DNA of 64,000 bases, from contig NZ_CP114905.1 of assembly GCF_027497195.1 (NCBI RefSeq), positions 4,599,001-4,663,000 of the forward strand. The letters run 5' to 3'. Made by a program: the position numbers and the translations under genes. The stretch is from Streptomyces sp. WMMC500 (GTDB lineage: Bacteria; Actinomycetota; Actinomycetes; Streptomycetales; Streptomycetaceae). The notes beneath the pieces were generated by a model that was not told where the DNA came from, did not search any database, and saw nothing but the letters and a program-made list of their open reading frames with translations. Positions 1 to 9,680 of the stretch are shown here, one piece after another (position 1 is the stretch's first letter; every line of letters starts with the position of its first letter).

Positions 1-245
1 TGGACAGCCGAAAAGGCACCGAGGTGTGGAGAAGTGCCTGGTCAGGGCCGTGAATCGAACAGGGCGCGGGGGCTCGGCTGTTCGGGTACGCGGCCGGGGC
101 GGGGGGACGCGCGGGGAGAGGGCTGTGCAGAAGCCCTCTGGAGGGCGGCGCGGGGGCGCGCGCGGCGCCCGGGAAGCGCGGCGCGCGCGGGCCGGTGAGG
201 GGCGGCGCGGGGCGGCGACGGGCGTACGGGACGGCGGCGGGGCCG
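1..245. other. Probable dnaA-side border of oriC / dnaA downstream region
   Basis: In Streptomyces oriC lies between dnaA and dnaN, so the DNA downstream of dnaA here should be the start of the origin. One DnaA-box-like nonamer (TGTGGAGAA, 8/9 to the reverse complement of TTGTCCACA) is at 25-33, and the window begins with TGGACA, which could be the tail of a cut box. A small hairpin with 8-bp arms (117-124 and 132-139) could end the leftward dnaA transcript. The rest is very GC-rich with no credible gene. The main origin is outside the window, so this is mostly inference from gene order. Confidence 0.45.
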
Positions 246-2210
246 CTAGCTGTTCTTGATGCGGTTGGTCAGCTCGGTGACCTGGTTGTAGATCGAGCGC
301 CGCTCGGCCATCAGCGCCCGGATCTTGCGGTCCGCGTGCATGACGGTGGTGTGGTCCCGGTTGCCGAACTGGGCGCCGATCTTCGGCAGGGAGAGGTCCG
401 TCAGCTCCCGGCACAGGTACATGGCGATCTGGCGCGCGGTGACCAGCACGCGGCTGCGGGAGGAGCCGCAGAGGTCCTCCACCGTCAGCCCGAAGTAGTC
501 GGCGGTGGCGGCCATGATCGCGGCCGCGGTGATCTCCGGTGCGGCGTTCTCGCCGCCGGGGATGAGGTCCTTCAGCACGATCTCGGTGAGCCCGAGGTCC
601 ACCGGCTGCCGGTTGAGCGAGGCGAAGGCGGTGACCCGGATCAGGGCGCCTTCGAGCTCGCGGATGTTGCGGGAGATCCGGGAGGCGATGAACTCCAGCA
701 CCTCCGGCGGCGCGTTCAACTGCTCCTGGACCGCCTTCTTGCGCAGGATCGCGATCCGGGTCTCCAGCTCCGGCGGCTGCACGTCGGTGATCAGACCCCA
801 CTCGAAGCGGTTGCGGAGCCGGTCCTCCAGGGTGATCAGTTGCTTGGGCGGCCGGTCGCTGGAGAGCACGATCTGCTTGTTCGCGTTGTGCAGCGTGTTG
901 AAGGTGTGGAAGAACTCCTCCTGCGTCGACTCCTTGCTCGCCAGGAACTGGACGTCGTCGACCAGGAGGATGTCCATGTCGCGGTAGCGCTTGCGGAACG
1001 TGTCCGCCTTGCCGTCGCGGATGGAGTTGATGAACTCGTTGGTGAACTCCTCGGAGCTCACGTAGCGCACCCGGGTGCCGGGGTAGAGGCTGCGGGCGTA
1101 GTGGCCGATGGCGTGCAGCAGGTGCGTCTTGCCCAGGCCGGACTCGCCGTAGATGAACAGCGGGTTGTACGCCTTGGCGGGGGCCTCGGCGACCGCGACC
1201 GCCGCGGCGTGCGCGAAGCGGTTGGAGGCGCCGATGACGAAGGTGTCGAAGAGGTACTTCGGGTTCAGCCGCGCGGTCGGCTCACCGGGTCCGGTGGCCG
1301 GGGCCGGCTGGGCGGCGAGCGGGCCGGGCGCGCCGCTGGGGGCGGGCAGCTCGACGTTCCCCATGGCCTGCACCAGCGGCGGGATCGGGGCGCCGGAGGG
1401 GCCGTGGGCCCCGGGGTGGCCCGCCGTGTGCCCGCCGTTGTGGCCCCCGGGAGGGGCGTACCTGTCGTGGGCCGGGCGCTGCGCGAGGTGGTCGTGGGCC
1501 GCGTAGAAGTCCGTGCCGTCGGTGCCGCCCGCGCCGTCCGGCTGGGCGCCGGGCGGACCCGGGTGGTGGTCGGCGCGGGGCCAGGCGGCCGGCGCCGGGC
1601 GCGGCTGGGCGTACTCGGGGTAGGTCGGTGCGGCGGTGGGGAGGCGGTCGTCGCCGGGCGCCTGGCGGCTGTAGGCGTCGTACGGCGTCTCCGGCAGGGG
1701 CCCGCCGTGGCTCTGGTGCGGCGCGTGGTGGCTCTGGTGACCCTGGTGGCTCTGGTGGCTCTGGTGCGTGGGCTGCGCGACGGTGTGGGGCAGCGGGAGC
1801 TGCGGGGCGCCGGGGTGCCCGGTCTGCTCGTGCGCCGGCGGCTGCGGACCCTGCGGGGGGTGGGGCACGTGCGCACCGGGCGCGCCGGGTTCGGGGCCGG
1901 ACTGCGGCGGCGGGGCCTGCTGCGGCGCCTTCGACTCCGGCTCGCCGGGGCTGACGGTGACCGCCAGGCCGATGGGCTGGTGGCAGGCGTGGCTCAGCGC
2001 GTCGGTGATCTTGGAGGCGAGGCGGCCCTCGAAGACGCCCTTCGCGTACTCGTTGGGCACGGCCAGCACGGCGGTGCCGGCGACGAGGACGAGGGGCTGG
2101 CAGTCGCGCAGCCACCGGTGGTCCTTGGCCTCGATGCCCTGGTCGTCCGCGAGAAGCCGCTCGAGCACGCGTGGCCAGACTGCAGCGAGATCGGCAGGCA
2201 GGTCGGCCAC
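246..2210 (-). CDS. dnaA: Chromosomal replication initiator DnaA
   Basis: DnaA binds TTGTCCACA boxes, oligomerises with ATP on oriC and loads the replicative helicase. The 654-residue protein has an N-terminal DnaB-interaction domain (about 1-90) and a long linker rich in Pro, His, Gln and Gly (about 90-300), as in streptomycetes and longer than in most bacteria. The AAA+ domain follows, with Walker [10 protein letters not shown] and Walker [10 protein letters not shown]. The C-terminal DNA-binding domain carries the DnaA signature around [14 protein letters not shown]. The start is GTG at 2208-2210. It is divergent from rpmH across a 370-bp spacer containing DnaA-box-like sequences, which fits autoregulation. 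Confidence 0.98.
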   Translation of the reverse strand: MADLPADLAAVWPRVLERLLADDQGIEAKDHRWLRDCQPLVLVAGTAVLAVPNEYAKGVFEGRLASKITDALSHACHQPIGLAVTVSPGEPESKAPQQAPPPQSGPEPGAPGAHVPHPPQGPQPPAHEQTGHPGAPQLPLPHTVAQPTHQSHQSHQGHQSHHAPHQSHGGPLPETPYDAYSRQAPGDDRLPTAAPTYPEYAQPRPAPAAWPRADHHPGPPGAQPDGAGGTDGTDFYAAHDHLAQRPAHDRYAPPGGHNGGHTAGHPGAHGPSGAPIPPLVQAMGNVELPAPSGAPGPLAAQPAPATGPGEPTARLNPKYLFDTFVIGASNRFAHAAAVAVAEAPAKAYNPLFIYGESGLGKTHLLHAIGHYARSLYPGTRVRYVSSEEFTNEFINSIRDGKADTFRKRYRDMDILLVDDVQFLASKESTQEEFFHTFNTLHNANKQIVLSSDRPPKQLITLEDRLRNRFEWGLITDVQPPELETRIAILRKKAVQEQLNAPPEVLEFIASRISRNIRELEGALIRVTAFASLNRQPVDLGLTEIVLKDLIPGGENAAPEITAAAIMAATADYFGLTVEDLCGSSRSRVLVTARQIAMYLCRELTDLSLPKIGAQFGNRDHTTVMHADRKIRALMAERRSIYNQVTELTNRIKNS

Positions 2211-2580
2211 GGGGCACGCTCTTTCGGGTCACGGCAGGTCACGAAGGTGTGATCTCGGGACGGGTGGGACGGATCCGCGCAAGGGTCGGAAGTCCAGCCA
2301 CGGTAGTCACGCCGAGCTGCCCCATTCAAGTCGCTGTCCACAGGCTGTGCACAGTGTCCTGTGGCGTGTCGGCCGCACGGGGCGGGTTTGACCGGACGGC
2401 TGCCGCCCGCGTACCGTGTCGAGGTCGAGATGTCGACGGCTGCTGCCGCCTGCCTCCGATCAGTCTCAGGCCGCGACAGTGATCATGTCACGTGTCGGGG
2501 GATGACGAGCCGGCTCGAGGGCGCACGGTGGCAGCCGTTCGGCGCCTACCCACCCGTGACAACTCTCCTGGAGCCCCCGA
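2211..2580. promoter_or_regulatory. dnaA-rpmH divergent promoter region with DnaA-box-like sites
   Basis: This 370-bp gap has no convincing gene and must hold promoters for leftward dnaA and rightward rpmH. CTGTCCACA at 2334-2342 matches 8 of 9 positions of TTGTCCACA. TGTGCACAG at 2346-2354 is a weaker inverted match 3 bp further on, giving a back-to-back pair. Autoregulation of dnaA through such boxes is established in Streptomyces; occupancy here is inferred. I could not assign -10/-35 elements with confidence. Confidence 0.5.
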
Positions 2581-2718
2581 GTGAGCAAGCGCACTTTCCA
2601 GCCGAACAACCGCAAGCGTGCCAAGACGCACGGCTTCCGGCTGCGTATGCGTACCCGCGCCGGCCGTGCCATCATCACGGCCCGTCGCACCAAGGGTCGC
2701 GCACGCCTGTCCGCCTGA
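2581..2718 (+). CDS. rpmH: 50S ribosomal protein L34
   Basis: This 45-residue, very basic protein of the large ribosomal subunit begins [20 protein letters not shown] and ends KGRARLSA, the standard bacterial L34 pattern and length. The GTG start at 2581 follows CTGGAGCCCCCGA, a weak ribosome binding site. It leads the rightward run rpmH-rnpA-yidD-yidC-jag-rsmG found next to the origin in most bacteria, and is transcribed away from dnaA. Confidence 0.97.
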   Translation: MSKRTFQPNNRKRAKTHGFRLRMRTRAGRAIITARRTKGRARLSA

Positions 2719-2733
2719 CCCGCTGGTGTGCCC

Positions 2734-3102
2734 GTGCTGCCCGCTGAGCACCGGCTGCGGCGGCGCGAGGACTTCGCCCGAGCGGTACGCCGCGGACGAC
2801 GGGCCGGCCGCCCGCTGCTCGTCGTCCATCTGAACAGCGGCGGTGACCCGCATGCCGCCGGGGAGGACGCCTCCCCGCCGCGTGCGGGTTTCGTCGTCAG
2901 CAGGGCCGTCGGACCGGCGGTCGCGCGCAACCTCGTCAAGCGTCGCCTGCGTCATCTCCTACGGGATCGGATGGATCTGCTGCCCGCAGGTAGCCTGGTG
3001 GTCGTACGGGCGCTGCCCGGCGCCGCGGAGGCCGGTTTCGACCGGCTGCGCGATGACCTGGACGCAGCGCTGGGGCGGTTGCTGGGAAGGGCGCCGCGAT
3101 GA
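2734..3102 (+). CDS. rnpA: Ribonuclease P protein component
   Basis: The protein subunit of RNase P assists the catalytic RNA in maturing tRNA 5' ends. The 122-residue product starts [14 protein letters not shown] and carries the conserved RNR-type segment here as [15 protein letters not shown] chose GTG 2734 because streptomycete RnpA typically begins [12 protein letters not shown] 2728, two codons earlier, is the alternative. The stop overlaps the yidD start by 4 bp (ATGA), implying coupled translation. Confidence 0.95.
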   Translation: MLPAEHRLRRREDFARAVRRGRRAGRPLLVVHLNSGGDPHAAGEDASPPRAGFVVSRAVGPAVARNLVKRRLRHLLRDRMDLLPAGSLVVVRALPGAAEAGFDRLRDDLDAALGRLLGRAPR

Positions 3103-3383
3103 AGTATCCACTGCTCTGGTTGATCAAGCTGTACCAGTGGACCATCAGCCCGCTGCTGGGGCCGGTCTGCAAGTACTACCCGTCGTGTTCGCACTACGGC
3201 TATGAGGCGATCCGGCTGCACGGCGCGCTGAAGGGTACTGCCCTGACGGCGTGGCGCATCCTGCGCTGCAACCCGTGGTCGCTCGGCGGAGTCGATCATG
3301 TACCGCCTCGTAAGCGTCCGGTCTGGCACCAGCGGCTGCGCAGCCGGCTGGGCAAGACGCAGCCCAACGCCCAAGGAGCCTGA
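3099..3383 (+). CDS. yidD: Membrane protein insertion efficiency factor YidD
   Basis: YidD is a small membrane-associated helper of YidC-dependent membrane protein insertion. The 94-residue sequence has the family pattern: an N-terminal amphipathic helix ([17 protein letters not shown]), then [15 protein letters not shown] with its conserved Cys, Tyr and Ser residues, and [17 protein letters not shown]. The start overlaps rnpA by 4 bp and the stop is 3 bp before the yidC start codon. Confidence 0.95.
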   Translation: MKYPLLWLIKLYQWTISPLLGPVCKYYPSCSHYGYEAIRLHGALKGTALTAWRILRCNPWSLGGVDHVPPRKRPVWHQRLRSRLGKTQPNAQGA

Positions 3384-3386
3384 TTC

Positions 3387-4664
3387 GTGGACACGATCCT
3401 CGGTCCTCTGTATACGGCAGTTTCCTGGATCATCGTCCAGTTCCACTCGCTGTTCAGCCTCGTGTTCCCCGAGGACAGCGGATGGGCCTGGGGTCTGTCC
3501 ATCGTCGCGCTGGTGGTTGTGATCCGCGTCGCCCTGATCCCGCTCTTCGTGAAGCAGATCAAGGCGACCCGGAACATGCAGGTGCTGCAGCCGAAGATGA
3601 AGGCGATCCAGGAGCGCTACAAGAACGACAAGCAGCGCCAGTCCGAGGAGATGATGAAGCTGTACCGGGAGACGGGTACCAACCCGCTCTCGAGCTGTCT
3701 TCCCATCCTCGCCCAGTCCCCCTTCTTCCTGGCCCTCTTCCAGGTGCTGAACAAGATCGCCGGTAACCACGAGGTCGGCGTTCTCAACGCGACGCAGGTC
3801 GAGCAGGCCCGTGAGGCCCACGTCTTCGGCGCCCCGATCGCCGCGAAGTTCATGGACAGCGCGAGCAAGGTGGAGAGCCTCGGCGCCACGCTCGCCGACG
3901 TGCGGGTCGTCACCGTCATCATGATCGTCCTGATGTCGGGGTCGCAGTTCTACACACAGCGCCAGTTGATGACGAAGAACGTCGACCTGACGGTCAAGAC
4001 GCCGTTCATGCAGCAGCAGAAGATGCTGATGTACATCTTCCCGCTCATGTTCGCCGTCTTCGGCATCAACTTCCCCGTCGGCGTCCTGATCTACTGGCTC
4101 ACGACCAACGTGTGGTCCATGGGCCAGCAGATGTACGTGATCAAGCGGAACCCCACCCCGGGCAGCAAGTCCTACGCGCACCTGCTGGAGCGCATGCAGA
4201 AGCACGTCATCGCCCACAGCGGCGTGCGCGGCCGGCGCGACCGCTACGTCGTCAAGCAGATGGTCGCCAAGGGCAAGGACCGCAACGAGGACGAGCGGAA
4301 GTTCGTCTCGGCGCTGGCCAAGCATGATCTGCTGCCGCAGGCGGACGGCACCGTGATCAAGAGCGAGACGCCGCTGGCGGACGCCAAGCCCGGCGGCGGC
4401 GAGCCGGGCCGGCGGCAGCAGCCGAAGCGGCAGTCGAAGTCCCAGCGCCGCAGCCACGCCCAGTCCGGCGGCTCCGGCCAGCGGCAGGAGGGCGAGGGCG
4501 AGGACGAAGCCGCGGAGCCCGAGGACAAGAAGCCCGCGTCGAGCGCCGCGAAGAAGAAGGCGGGCGGCTCATCCGGCCGCGGCGGTTCGGGCGGTAACGC
4601 CCGTAACGCGAAGTCCGGTCAGCGTAAGGGGCCCCAGCGGCCCAAGCACCCGTCGAAGAAGTAA
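3387..4664 (+). CDS. yidC: Membrane protein insertase YidC
   Basis: YidC inserts and folds inner-membrane proteins, alone or with SecYEG. The 425-residue protein starts with a membrane segment (about 8-28), then has a second segment with the basic residue typical of the groove ([15 protein letters not shown]), a cytoplasmic coiled hairpin, and three further segments up to about residue 240. It lacks the large periplasmic domain of Gram-negative YidC, as expected for Gram-positives. The last 170 residues are charged and rich in Lys, Gly and Ser, a ribosome-contacting type of tail. The GTG start is 9 bp after AAGGAG. Confidence 0.96.
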   Translation: MDTILGPLYTAVSWIIVQFHSLFSLVFPEDSGWAWGLSIVALVVVIRVALIPLFVKQIKATRNMQVLQPKMKAIQERYKNDKQRQSEEMMKLYRETGTNPLSSCLPILAQSPFFLALFQVLNKIAGNHEVGVLNATQVEQAREAHVFGAPIAAKFMDSASKVESLGATLADVRVVTVIMIVLMSGSQFYTQRQLMTKNVDLTVKTPFMQQQKMLMYIFPLMFAVFGINFPVGVLIYWLTTNVWSMGQQMYVIKRNPTPGSKSYAHLLERMQKHVIAHSGVRGRRDRYVVKQMVAKGKDRNEDERKFVSALAKHDLLPQADGTVIKSETPLADAKPGGGEPGRRQQPKRQSKSQRRSHAQSGGSGQRQEGEGEDEAAEPEDKKPASSAAKKKAGGSSGRGGSGGNARNAKSGQRKGPQRPKHPSKK

Positions 4665-4678
4665 GAAGGAGCCCCCAC

Positions 4679-5236
4679 GTGACGGACACCGCTTCCGCGA
4701 CCGGCGAAGCCGGTTCGGAGATGGAGACCCAGGCCGAGCAGACCGAGGCCACGGCCGAGGACGTCCTGACGCGCCTGGAGCAGGAAGGCGAGATCGCCGC
4801 CGACTATCTGGAGGAGCTGCTCGACATCGCGGACCTCGACGGCGACATCGACATGGACGTCGAGGGCGGCCGGGCCTCGGTGTCGATCATCGGCGAAGGG
4901 GCGTCGGACCGCCATTTGCAGAAGCTCGTGGGGCGCGACGGCGAGGTGCTGGAGGCACTGCAGGAGCTGACACGGCTGGCAGTGCACCGGGAGACGGGCG
5001 ACCGCAGCCGGCTGATGCTGGACATCGCGGGGTTCCGGGCGCGCAAGCGGGAGGAGCTGACCGAGCTGGGCACCGAGGCCGTGGAGCGGGTGAAGGAGAG
5101 TGGCGAGCCGGAGAAGCTGCGGCCGATGTCCCCGTTCGAGCGCAAGGTGGTGCACGACGCGGTGAAGGCCGCGGGGCTGCGCAGCGAGTCTGAGGGCGAG
5201 GAGCCCGAGCGGCGCGTGGTCGTGCTCCCGGCCTGA
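4679..5236 (+). CDS. jag: Jag/KhpB-type KH-R3H RNA-binding protein
   Basis: This 185-residue protein resembles Jag (also KhpB/EloR), an RNA-binding protein linked in Gram-positives to cell elongation and always encoded next to yidC. An acidic N-terminal stretch is followed by a KH-like domain (about 60-115, with GRDGEVLEALQ) and an R3H domain (about 120-165, with MSPFERKVVHDAV). The GTG start sits behind AGAAGGAGC, 14 bp after the yidC stop, in the same operon. The RNA targets cannot be read from sequence. Confidence 0.9.
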   Translation: MTDTASATGEAGSEMETQAEQTEATAEDVLTRLEQEGEIAADYLEELLDIADLDGDIDMDVEGGRASVSIIGEGASDRHLQKLVGRDGEVLEALQELTRLAVHRETGDRSRLMLDIAGFRARKREELTELGTEAVERVKESGEPEKLRPMSPFERKVVHDAVKAAGLRSESEGEEPERRVVVLPA

Positions 5237-5345
5237 CCGGAACGTAGCTGATCCACCCCTGGGCCAGCCGACCGGACCGGCCCGGACTGCTCCCCTGCCA
5301 CCTGCCGCCGCCCACCCGCCGGCGCCCCAGCGAGAGGACCTCCCC

Positions 5346-6074
5346 GTGTCCGATGTTGCGGATCTCCCGCCGGTGCCGGAGGCCGCCCACAAGGTGTTCG
5401 GCGCTGTCCTTCCGGACGCGGTGCGCTACGCCGAGCTGCTGGCCGACACGGCGGTCACGCGCGGGCTGATCGGCCCGCGGGAGGTCCCCCGCCTCTGGGA
5501 GCGGCACCTGCTGAACTGCGCGGTGCTCGCCGAGGTGGTGCCCGACGGCGTCGCGGTCTGCGACGTCGGCTCGGGCGCCGGGCTGCCCGGCATCCCGCTG
5601 GCGCTCGTCCGTCCCGACCTGCGGATCACGCTGCTCGAACCGCTGCTGCGGCGGACCCGGTTTCTGCAGGAGGTGACCGAGCTGCTGGGGCTGGAGCAGC
5701 AGGTGACCGTCGTCCGCGGCCGGGCCGAGGAGGTCCTCGGCACGCTGGAGCCCGTCCATGTGGTCACCGCGCGGGCGGTGGCCCCGCTGGACCGGCTGGC
5801 CGGCTGGGGCGTTCCGCTGCTGCGCCCGTACGGGGAGATGCTGGCGCTCAAGGGCGAGAGCGCCGAGGAGGAGCTCCGCGCCTCGAAGGCCGCGCTGCAC
5901 AAGCTCGGCGTCACGGAGACCGAGATCGTCCAGGTCGGAGCCGAGGTGGTGGACCCGCCGGCGACCGTGGTGCGGGCCGTGGTGGGCGAGAGCCCGGGAG
6001 GCGTGCGCTTCGCCGCCAAGCGGGCCCGGGCCGCTCGGAAGGGCGGTCGCGGCGGGCACGGCCGACGCCGTTAG
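5346..6074 (+). CDS. rsmG: 16S rRNA (guanine527-N7)-methyltransferase RsmG (GidB)
   Basis: RsmG transfers a methyl group from S-adenosylmethionine to N7 of G527 in 16S rRNA; loss gives low-level streptomycin resistance. The 242-residue protein has the SAM-binding motif DVGSGAGLPGIPLAL (about 78-92), then LLEPLLRRTRFL and ARAVAPLDRL, all typical. The C-terminus is a basic Arg/Gly tail. The GTG start at 5346 follows GAGAGGACC. It precedes parA, as in other actinomycetes. Confidence 0.97.
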   Translation: MSDVADLPPVPEAAHKVFGAVLPDAVRYAELLADTAVTRGLIGPREVPRLWERHLLNCAVLAEVVPDGVAVCDVGSGAGLPGIPLALVRPDLRITLLEPLLRRTRFLQEVTELLGLEQQVTVVRGRAEEVLGTLEPVHVVTARAVAPLDRLAGWGVPLLRPYGEMLALKGESAEEELRASKAALHKLGVTETEIVQVGAEVVDPPATVVRAVVGESPGGVRFAAKRARAARKGGRGGHGRRR

Positions 6075-6174
6075 TCTGCTCGTATCCGAAAGAGGGCCGA
6101 TCGGTCCATTAAAGCCGCCTACCGTACATACACCGGAGTGTCGCGGCGGTGGTGCCCGCGGGGCTGTGCATCGT

Positions 6175-6188
6175 GTTTCACGTGAAAC
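6175..6188. promoter_or_regulatory. parS: parS centromere site 1 (rsmG-parA spacer)
   Basis: Perfect 14-bp palindrome GTTTCACGTGAAAC, flanked by T and A to form the 16-bp TGTTTCACGTGAAACA consensus. ParB loads here to build the segregation complex. It lies upstream of parA, where ParB could also affect parAB expression. Confidence 0.97.
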
Positions 6189-6252
6189 ATCGTTCGTTGC
6201 TCCCCGGGATCCTCAGCCGAGGACGTGGTGCCGTAGAGGCCCGCCAGTCGGC

Positions 6253-6261
6253 TGTGGACAA
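6253..6261 (-). promoter_or_regulatory. Perfect DnaA box upstream of parA
   Basis: TGTGGACAA is the exact reverse complement of the TTGTCCACA Streptomyces DnaA box. ATCCACAGG at 6268-6276 is a weaker second match. The site lies in the non-coding stretch between rsmG and the chosen parA start, so DnaA could influence parAB transcription. This is a sequence match only. Confidence 0.55.
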
Positions 6262-6310
6262 GGAATCATCCACAGGAGGACGGGCCTCGCTGGTTCGCGA
6301 CCCCGAAAGC

Positions 6311-7354
6311 ATGGCAGGCTCTGTGCAGTGCGAGTCTGAAGTCGAGGAGAGTGAATCCTTGCGGTCCGACGCCAATGTCGCGGGGCCGATGGCCGATCCG
6401 GTCCCCGGTCCCCGCTCCGAATCAGCGGATGTTTCACGTGAAACACCGCCTCCGATGGACGACACTCCGATCGGCCGTGCCGCTCAACTCGCCGTAGAGG
6501 CGCTCGGGCGGGCCGGTCAGGGTCTGCCACGCCCTGAGCAGACCCGCGTGATGGTCGTCGCCAACCAGAAGGGTGGGGTAGGCAAGACCACCACCACGGT
6601 CAACCTGGCGGCATCGCTGGCTCTGCACGGGGCCCGGGTGCTGGTCATCGACCTCGACCCGCAGGGCAATGCCTCGACCGCACTGGGCGTCGACCACCAC
6701 GCGGAGGTGCCGTCGGTGTACGACGTCCTGGTGGAGGCCAAGCCGCTGGCCGAGGTGGTGCAGCCGGTCCCGGATGTCGAGGGACTGTTCTGCGCACCGG
6801 CGACCATCGATCTCGCGGGTGCGGAGATCGAGTTGGTCTCGCTGGTGGCGCGGGAGAGCCGGCTGAAGCGGTCGATCGACGCCTACGAGCAGCCGCTGGA
6901 CTACATCTTCATCGACTGCCCGCCGTCGCTCGGCCTGCTGACGGTCAACGCCATGGTGGCCGGCAACGAGGTGCTCATCCCCATCCAGTGCGAGTACTAC
7001 GCGCTGGAGGGTCTGGGTCAACTGCTGCACAACGTCGACCTGGTGCGCGGGCACCTCAACCCCCGGCTGCACGTGTCCACCATCCTCCTCACGATGTACG
7101 ACGGGAGGACGCGCCTGGCCTCCCAGGTGGCGGACGAGGTGCGCGGCCACTTCGGCGCCGAGGTGCTGAGGACCAGCATCCCGCGCTCGGTGCGTATCTC
7201 CGAGGCACCGAGTTATGGGCAGACGGTTCTCACCTACGATCCGGGGTCGAGCGGCTCGCTCTCCTATCTGGAGGCGGCTCGCGAGATGGCCCTGCGCGGT
7301 ATGCCCGAGCAGGGTGAAGCTCATCACGAGGGGCATGACGGAGGGGCTCAGTGA
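6311..7354 (+). CDS. parA: Chromosome partitioning ATPase ParA
   Basis: ParA is a deviant-Walker ATPase that moves or anchors ParB-parS complexes; in Streptomyces it works in sporulating hyphae and at hyphal tips. The P-loop is [14 protein letters not shown] with the signature Lys, followed by DLDPQGNAS and the switch motif [11 protein letters not shown]. An N-terminal tail of about 80 residues precedes the ATPase core. Start choice is uncertain: ATG 6311 is used, but TTG 6359 has a better GAGGAG site 10 bp upstream and would remove 16 residues. A parS site lies inside the coding region and encodes VSRET. The stop overlaps parB by 4 bp. Confidence 0.95.
   Translation: MAGSVQCESEVEESESLRSDANVAGPMADPVPGPRSESADVSRETPPPMDDTPIGRAAQLAVEALGRAGQGLPRPEQTRVMVVANQKGGVGKTTTTVNLAASLALHGARVLVIDLDPQGNASTALGVDHHAEVPSVYDVLVEAKPLAEVVQPVPDVEGLFCAPATIDLAGAEIELVSLVARESRLKRSIDAYEQPLDYIFIDCPPSLGLLTVNAMVAGNEVLIPIQCEYYALEGLGQLLHNVDLVRGHLNPRLHVSTILLTMYDGRTRLASQVADEVRGHFGAEVLRTSIPRSVRISEAPSYGQTVLTYDPGSSGSLSYLEAAREMALRGMPEQGEAHHEGHDGGAQ
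6431..6444. promoter_or_regulatory. parS: parS site 2 (inside parA 5' coding region)
   Basis: Perfect GTTTCACGTGAAAC within TGTTTCACGTGAAACA. It sits in the N-terminal tail of ParA, where it is read as VSRET, 256 bp from site 1. Confidence 0.97.
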
Positions 7355-8451
7355 CAGAACGACGCAGAGGACTGGGCCGCGGGCTGGGGGCGCTGATCCC
7401 CGCCGCTCCCACTCCCGCCGATGATTCGGGACCGCTGGTCGGCGGCGCCACCATGTCGCCGGGAGCGGTGCCCGTCATAGTGTCGGAGCGGGCGTCCCAG
7501 CCCGAGACACAGGGGTACGAGGAGCAGGTGCCGCCGGAGCACGCCTACGAGGCGCCGCCGGCCGTCGAGGGTGCCGCGGAGAGCGGCGAAGTGGCCGGTG
7601 CGCACTTCGCCGAAGTTCCGCTGGACGCCATCACGCCGAACCCGCGGCAGCCGCGTGAGGTGTTCGACGAGGACTCCCTCGCCGAACTGGTCACCTCCAT
7701 CCAGGAGGTCGGGCTCCTCCAGCCGGTCGTCGTCCGCCGGCTGGCCCCGGACCGCTATGAGCTGGTCATGGGTGAGCGCCGCTGGCGTGCCTGCCGCGAG
7801 GCGGGCATGGAGCGGATCCCCGCGATCGTCCGCGCCACGGACGACGAGAAGCTCCTCCTGGACGCGCTGCTGGAGAACCTGCATCGTGCACAGCTCAACC
7901 CGCTGGAAGAGGCCGCCGCCTACGACCAGTTGCTGCGGGACTTCGAGTGCACGCACGACCAGCTCGCCGACCGGATCGGCCGCTCCCGCCCCCAGGTCTC
8001 CAACACGCTGCGCCTGCTGCGGCTCTCGCCGCCCGTGCAGCGGCGGGTGGCGGCCGGGGTGATCTCGGCGGGCCATGCGCGGGCGCTGCTGTCCGTGGAG
8101 GACGCGAGCGAGCAGGACCGGCTGGCGCACCGCATCGTGGCCGAGGGGCTGTCGGTGCGGGCCGTCGAGGAGATCGTGACCCTGATGGGGTCGGAGCCCA
8201 GGAGCGGGCGCCGGCCGAAGGCGCCGCGGGCCGGTAACCGGATGTCTCCCGCGCTGACCGATCTCGCGTCCCGGCTCTCCGACCGCTTCGAGACCCGGGT
8301 GAAGGTCGATCTCGGGCAGAAGAAGGGAAAGATCGTCGTCGAGTTCGCCTCGATAGAGGATCTGGAGCGCATCCTCGGGTCGATGGCGCCCGGCGAGGGC
8401 AGGGTGCTGGAGAAGAGGCTGACGGACGAGGACGCCGACGAGGACGAGTGA
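7351..8451 (+). CDS. parB: Chromosome partitioning protein ParB
   Basis: ParB binds parS and spreads by CTP-dependent sliding to form the segregation complex. The 366-residue protein has a variable N-terminus, the ParB/Sulfiredoxin-like domain (about 85-180) with NPRQPR and the CTP-binding [12 protein letters not shown] motif, the helix-turn-helix [19 protein letters not shown] (about 205-225), and a C-terminal dimerisation domain. It is coupled to parA by a 4-bp overlap. Seven perfect parS sites in the first 21.5 kb are its targets. Confidence 0.98.
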   Translation: MTERRRGLGRGLGALIPAAPTPADDSGPLVGGATMSPGAVPVIVSERASQPETQGYEEQVPPEHAYEAPPAVEGAAESGEVAGAHFAEVPLDAITPNPRQPREVFDEDSLAELVTSIQEVGLLQPVVVRRLAPDRYELVMGERRWRACREAGMERIPAIVRATDDEKLLLDALLENLHRAQLNPLEEAAAYDQLLRDFECTHDQLADRIGRSRPQVSNTLRLLRLSPPVQRRVAAGVISAGHARALLSVEDASEQDRLAHRIVAEGLSVRAVEEIVTLMGSEPRSGRRPKAPRAGNRMSPALTDLASRLSDRFETRVKVDLGQKKGKIVVEFASIEDLERILGSMAPGEGRVLEKRLTDEDADEDE

Positions 8452-8477
8452 CCCCTCCCCTCCTCGTTCCCCACGAG

Positions 8478-8509
8478 ACAGGCCGCGGACCCAATCCGCG
8501 GCCTGTTTT
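8478..8509 (+). terminator. Rho-independent terminator after parB
   Basis: Perfect 12-bp arms, 8478-8489 and 8495-8506, with a 5-nt loop, followed by a short T-run (the arm ends in T, then TTT). It lies 27 bp after the parB stop and should end the parAB transcript before the acetyltransferase gene. Confidence 0.85.
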
Positions 8510-8575
8510 GTCGTCTCCGGATACGATGCATACGGGTATCGAGGGGGATGCCGGTGAAGGAGAGGATCGGGCTTC

Positions 8576-9193
8576 ATGGGGCGAAGGCTCGTACCGCTCA
8601 CCCTGGACAATCTCCCGGACGTCCCCCGGCGCTGCCGCTCGTGCGTCTTCTGGGAGCTGGACCCCGTCAGCGGTGAGGCCGCCGCGAAGTCCGGGCACCT
8701 GGAGCGGGAGAAGGAAGCCTGGATCTCCGCCGTCCTGCTGGAGTGGGGATCCTGCGGCCGGGTCGTCTACGTCGACGATGTGCCGGCCGGGTTCGTCATG
8801 TACGCCCCGCCCGCCTACGTGCCCCGCTCCCTCGCCTTTCCGACGAGCCCGGTGTCGGCGGACGCCGTGCAACTGATGACCGCGTGGCTCAACCCGGGGT
8901 ATCAGGGCCAGGGCCTCGGCCGGACCATCGTCCAGACCGTCGCGAAGGATCTTCTGCGCCGGGGCGTCAAAGCGGTCGAGGCGTTCGGAGACGCGGCGTG
9001 GAAGGAACCGGCGTGTGTCCTGCCCGCGGACCATCTGGTGTCGGTCGGCTTCAAGACCGTTCGGCCCCACCACCGCTATCCCCGGATGCGGCTGGAGCTG
9101 CGCTCCGCGATCTCGTGGAAGGAGGACGTGGAGATGGCACTCGACAAGCTCCTCGGCGCCGGGCGGAAGGATCCCGTGCTGCGCCCGCTCTGA
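8576..9193 (+). CDS. GNAT-family N-acetyltransferase
   Basis: A 205-residue acetyltransferase of unknown substrate, found beside parB in streptomycetes. The acetyl-CoA-binding motif A is seen as NPGYQGQGLGRTIVQT (about 105-120). The N-terminus holds a conserved-looking CRSCVFWEL segment with two Cys residues. ATG 8576 follows AAGGAGAGGATCGGGCTTC, a good ribosome binding site. It has its own leader after the parB terminator and converges on trxA. Confidence 0.8.
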   Translation: MGRRLVPLTLDNLPDVPRRCRSCVFWELDPVSGEAAAKSGHLEREKEAWISAVLLEWGSCGRVVYVDDVPAGFVMYAPPAYVPRSLAFPTSPVSADAVQLMTAWLNPGYQGQGLGRTIVQTVAKDLLRRGVKAVEAFGDAAWKEPACVLPADHLVSVGFKTVRPHHRYPRMRLELRSAISWKEDVEMALDKLLGAGRKDPVLRPL

Positions 9194-9209
9194 GACCGGC
9201 CCCCGGCAC

Positions 9210-9247
9210 GACGAAGGGCCCGTCCTCGCGGGGACGGGCCCTTCGTC
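9210..9247. terminator. Bidirectional hairpin between acetyltransferase gene and trxA
   Basis: Long near-perfect inverted repeat, arms 9210-9225 and 9232-9247 (16 bp), sited between two convergent genes. There is no long T-run, which is common for high-GC actinomycete terminators. Confidence 0.75.
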
Positions 9248-9280
9248 TGTCCGCCTCGTTGTTTCACGCGCCACGCGCAC

Positions 9281-9294
9281 GTTTCACGTGAAAC
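9281..9294. promoter_or_regulatory. parS: parS site 3 (trxA 3' flank)
   Basis: Perfect GTTTCACGTGAAAC flanked by C and G, in the intergenic space just past the trxA stop codon. Confidence 0.96.
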
Positions 9295-9307
9295 GAGGAT
9301 CGCTTGT

Positions 9308-9637
9308 TCAGCCGATGAACTCGGTGAGGTCGCGCTCCAGGGCGGCCTTCGGCTTGGCGCCGACGATGGTCTTCACGACCTCGCCGCCCTGGTAGACGTT
9401 CATCGTCGGGATCGACATGATGCCGTACTTCGCGGCCGTGGCCGGGTTCTCGTCGATGTTGAGCTTGACGACGGTGATCTTCTCGGGGTTCTCCGCGGCG
9501 ATGGCCTCGAGCGACGGCGCGATCTGGCGGCACGGGCCGCACCAGGCAGCCCAGAAGTCGACCAGTACGGGCTTGTCGCTCTTGAGGACCTTCTCCTCGA
9601 AGTCCGCATCGGTTGCGGTCACCGTGGCACCGGCCAT
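9308..9637 (-). CDS. trxA: Thioredoxin
   Basis: A 109-residue cytosolic thioredoxin that reduces protein disulfides. The active site is WCGPC (Cys33, Cys36), with the cis-proline at SIPT and the family signature VDFWAAWCGPCRQ. It lies 43 bp downstream of trxB on the same strand, so reductase and thioredoxin form one unit. In Streptomyces trxBA belongs to the disulfide-stress SigR regulon; no clear SigR promoter was located here. Confidence 0.98.
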   Translation of the reverse strand: MAGATVTATDADFEEKVLKSDKPVLVDFWAAWCGPCRQIAPSLEAIAAENPEKITVVKLNIDENPATAAKYGIMSIPTMNVYQGGEVVKTIVGAKPKAALERDLTEFIG

Positions 9638-9680
9638 GGCGTACTCCTTACGTTCGTTGTGCGTTGATGGCTGCTCGGTC

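Noticed and set aside
195..2252. Long plus-strand open frame of 685 codons opposite dnaA
   Set aside because: Antisense shadow of dnaA: composition is Arg/Gly/Val-rich without domains, as expected from high-GC third positions.
9261..9270. GTTTCACGCG near parS site 3
   Set aside because: Only the left half matches the palindrome; the right half is not GTGAAAC, so it is not counted as parS.
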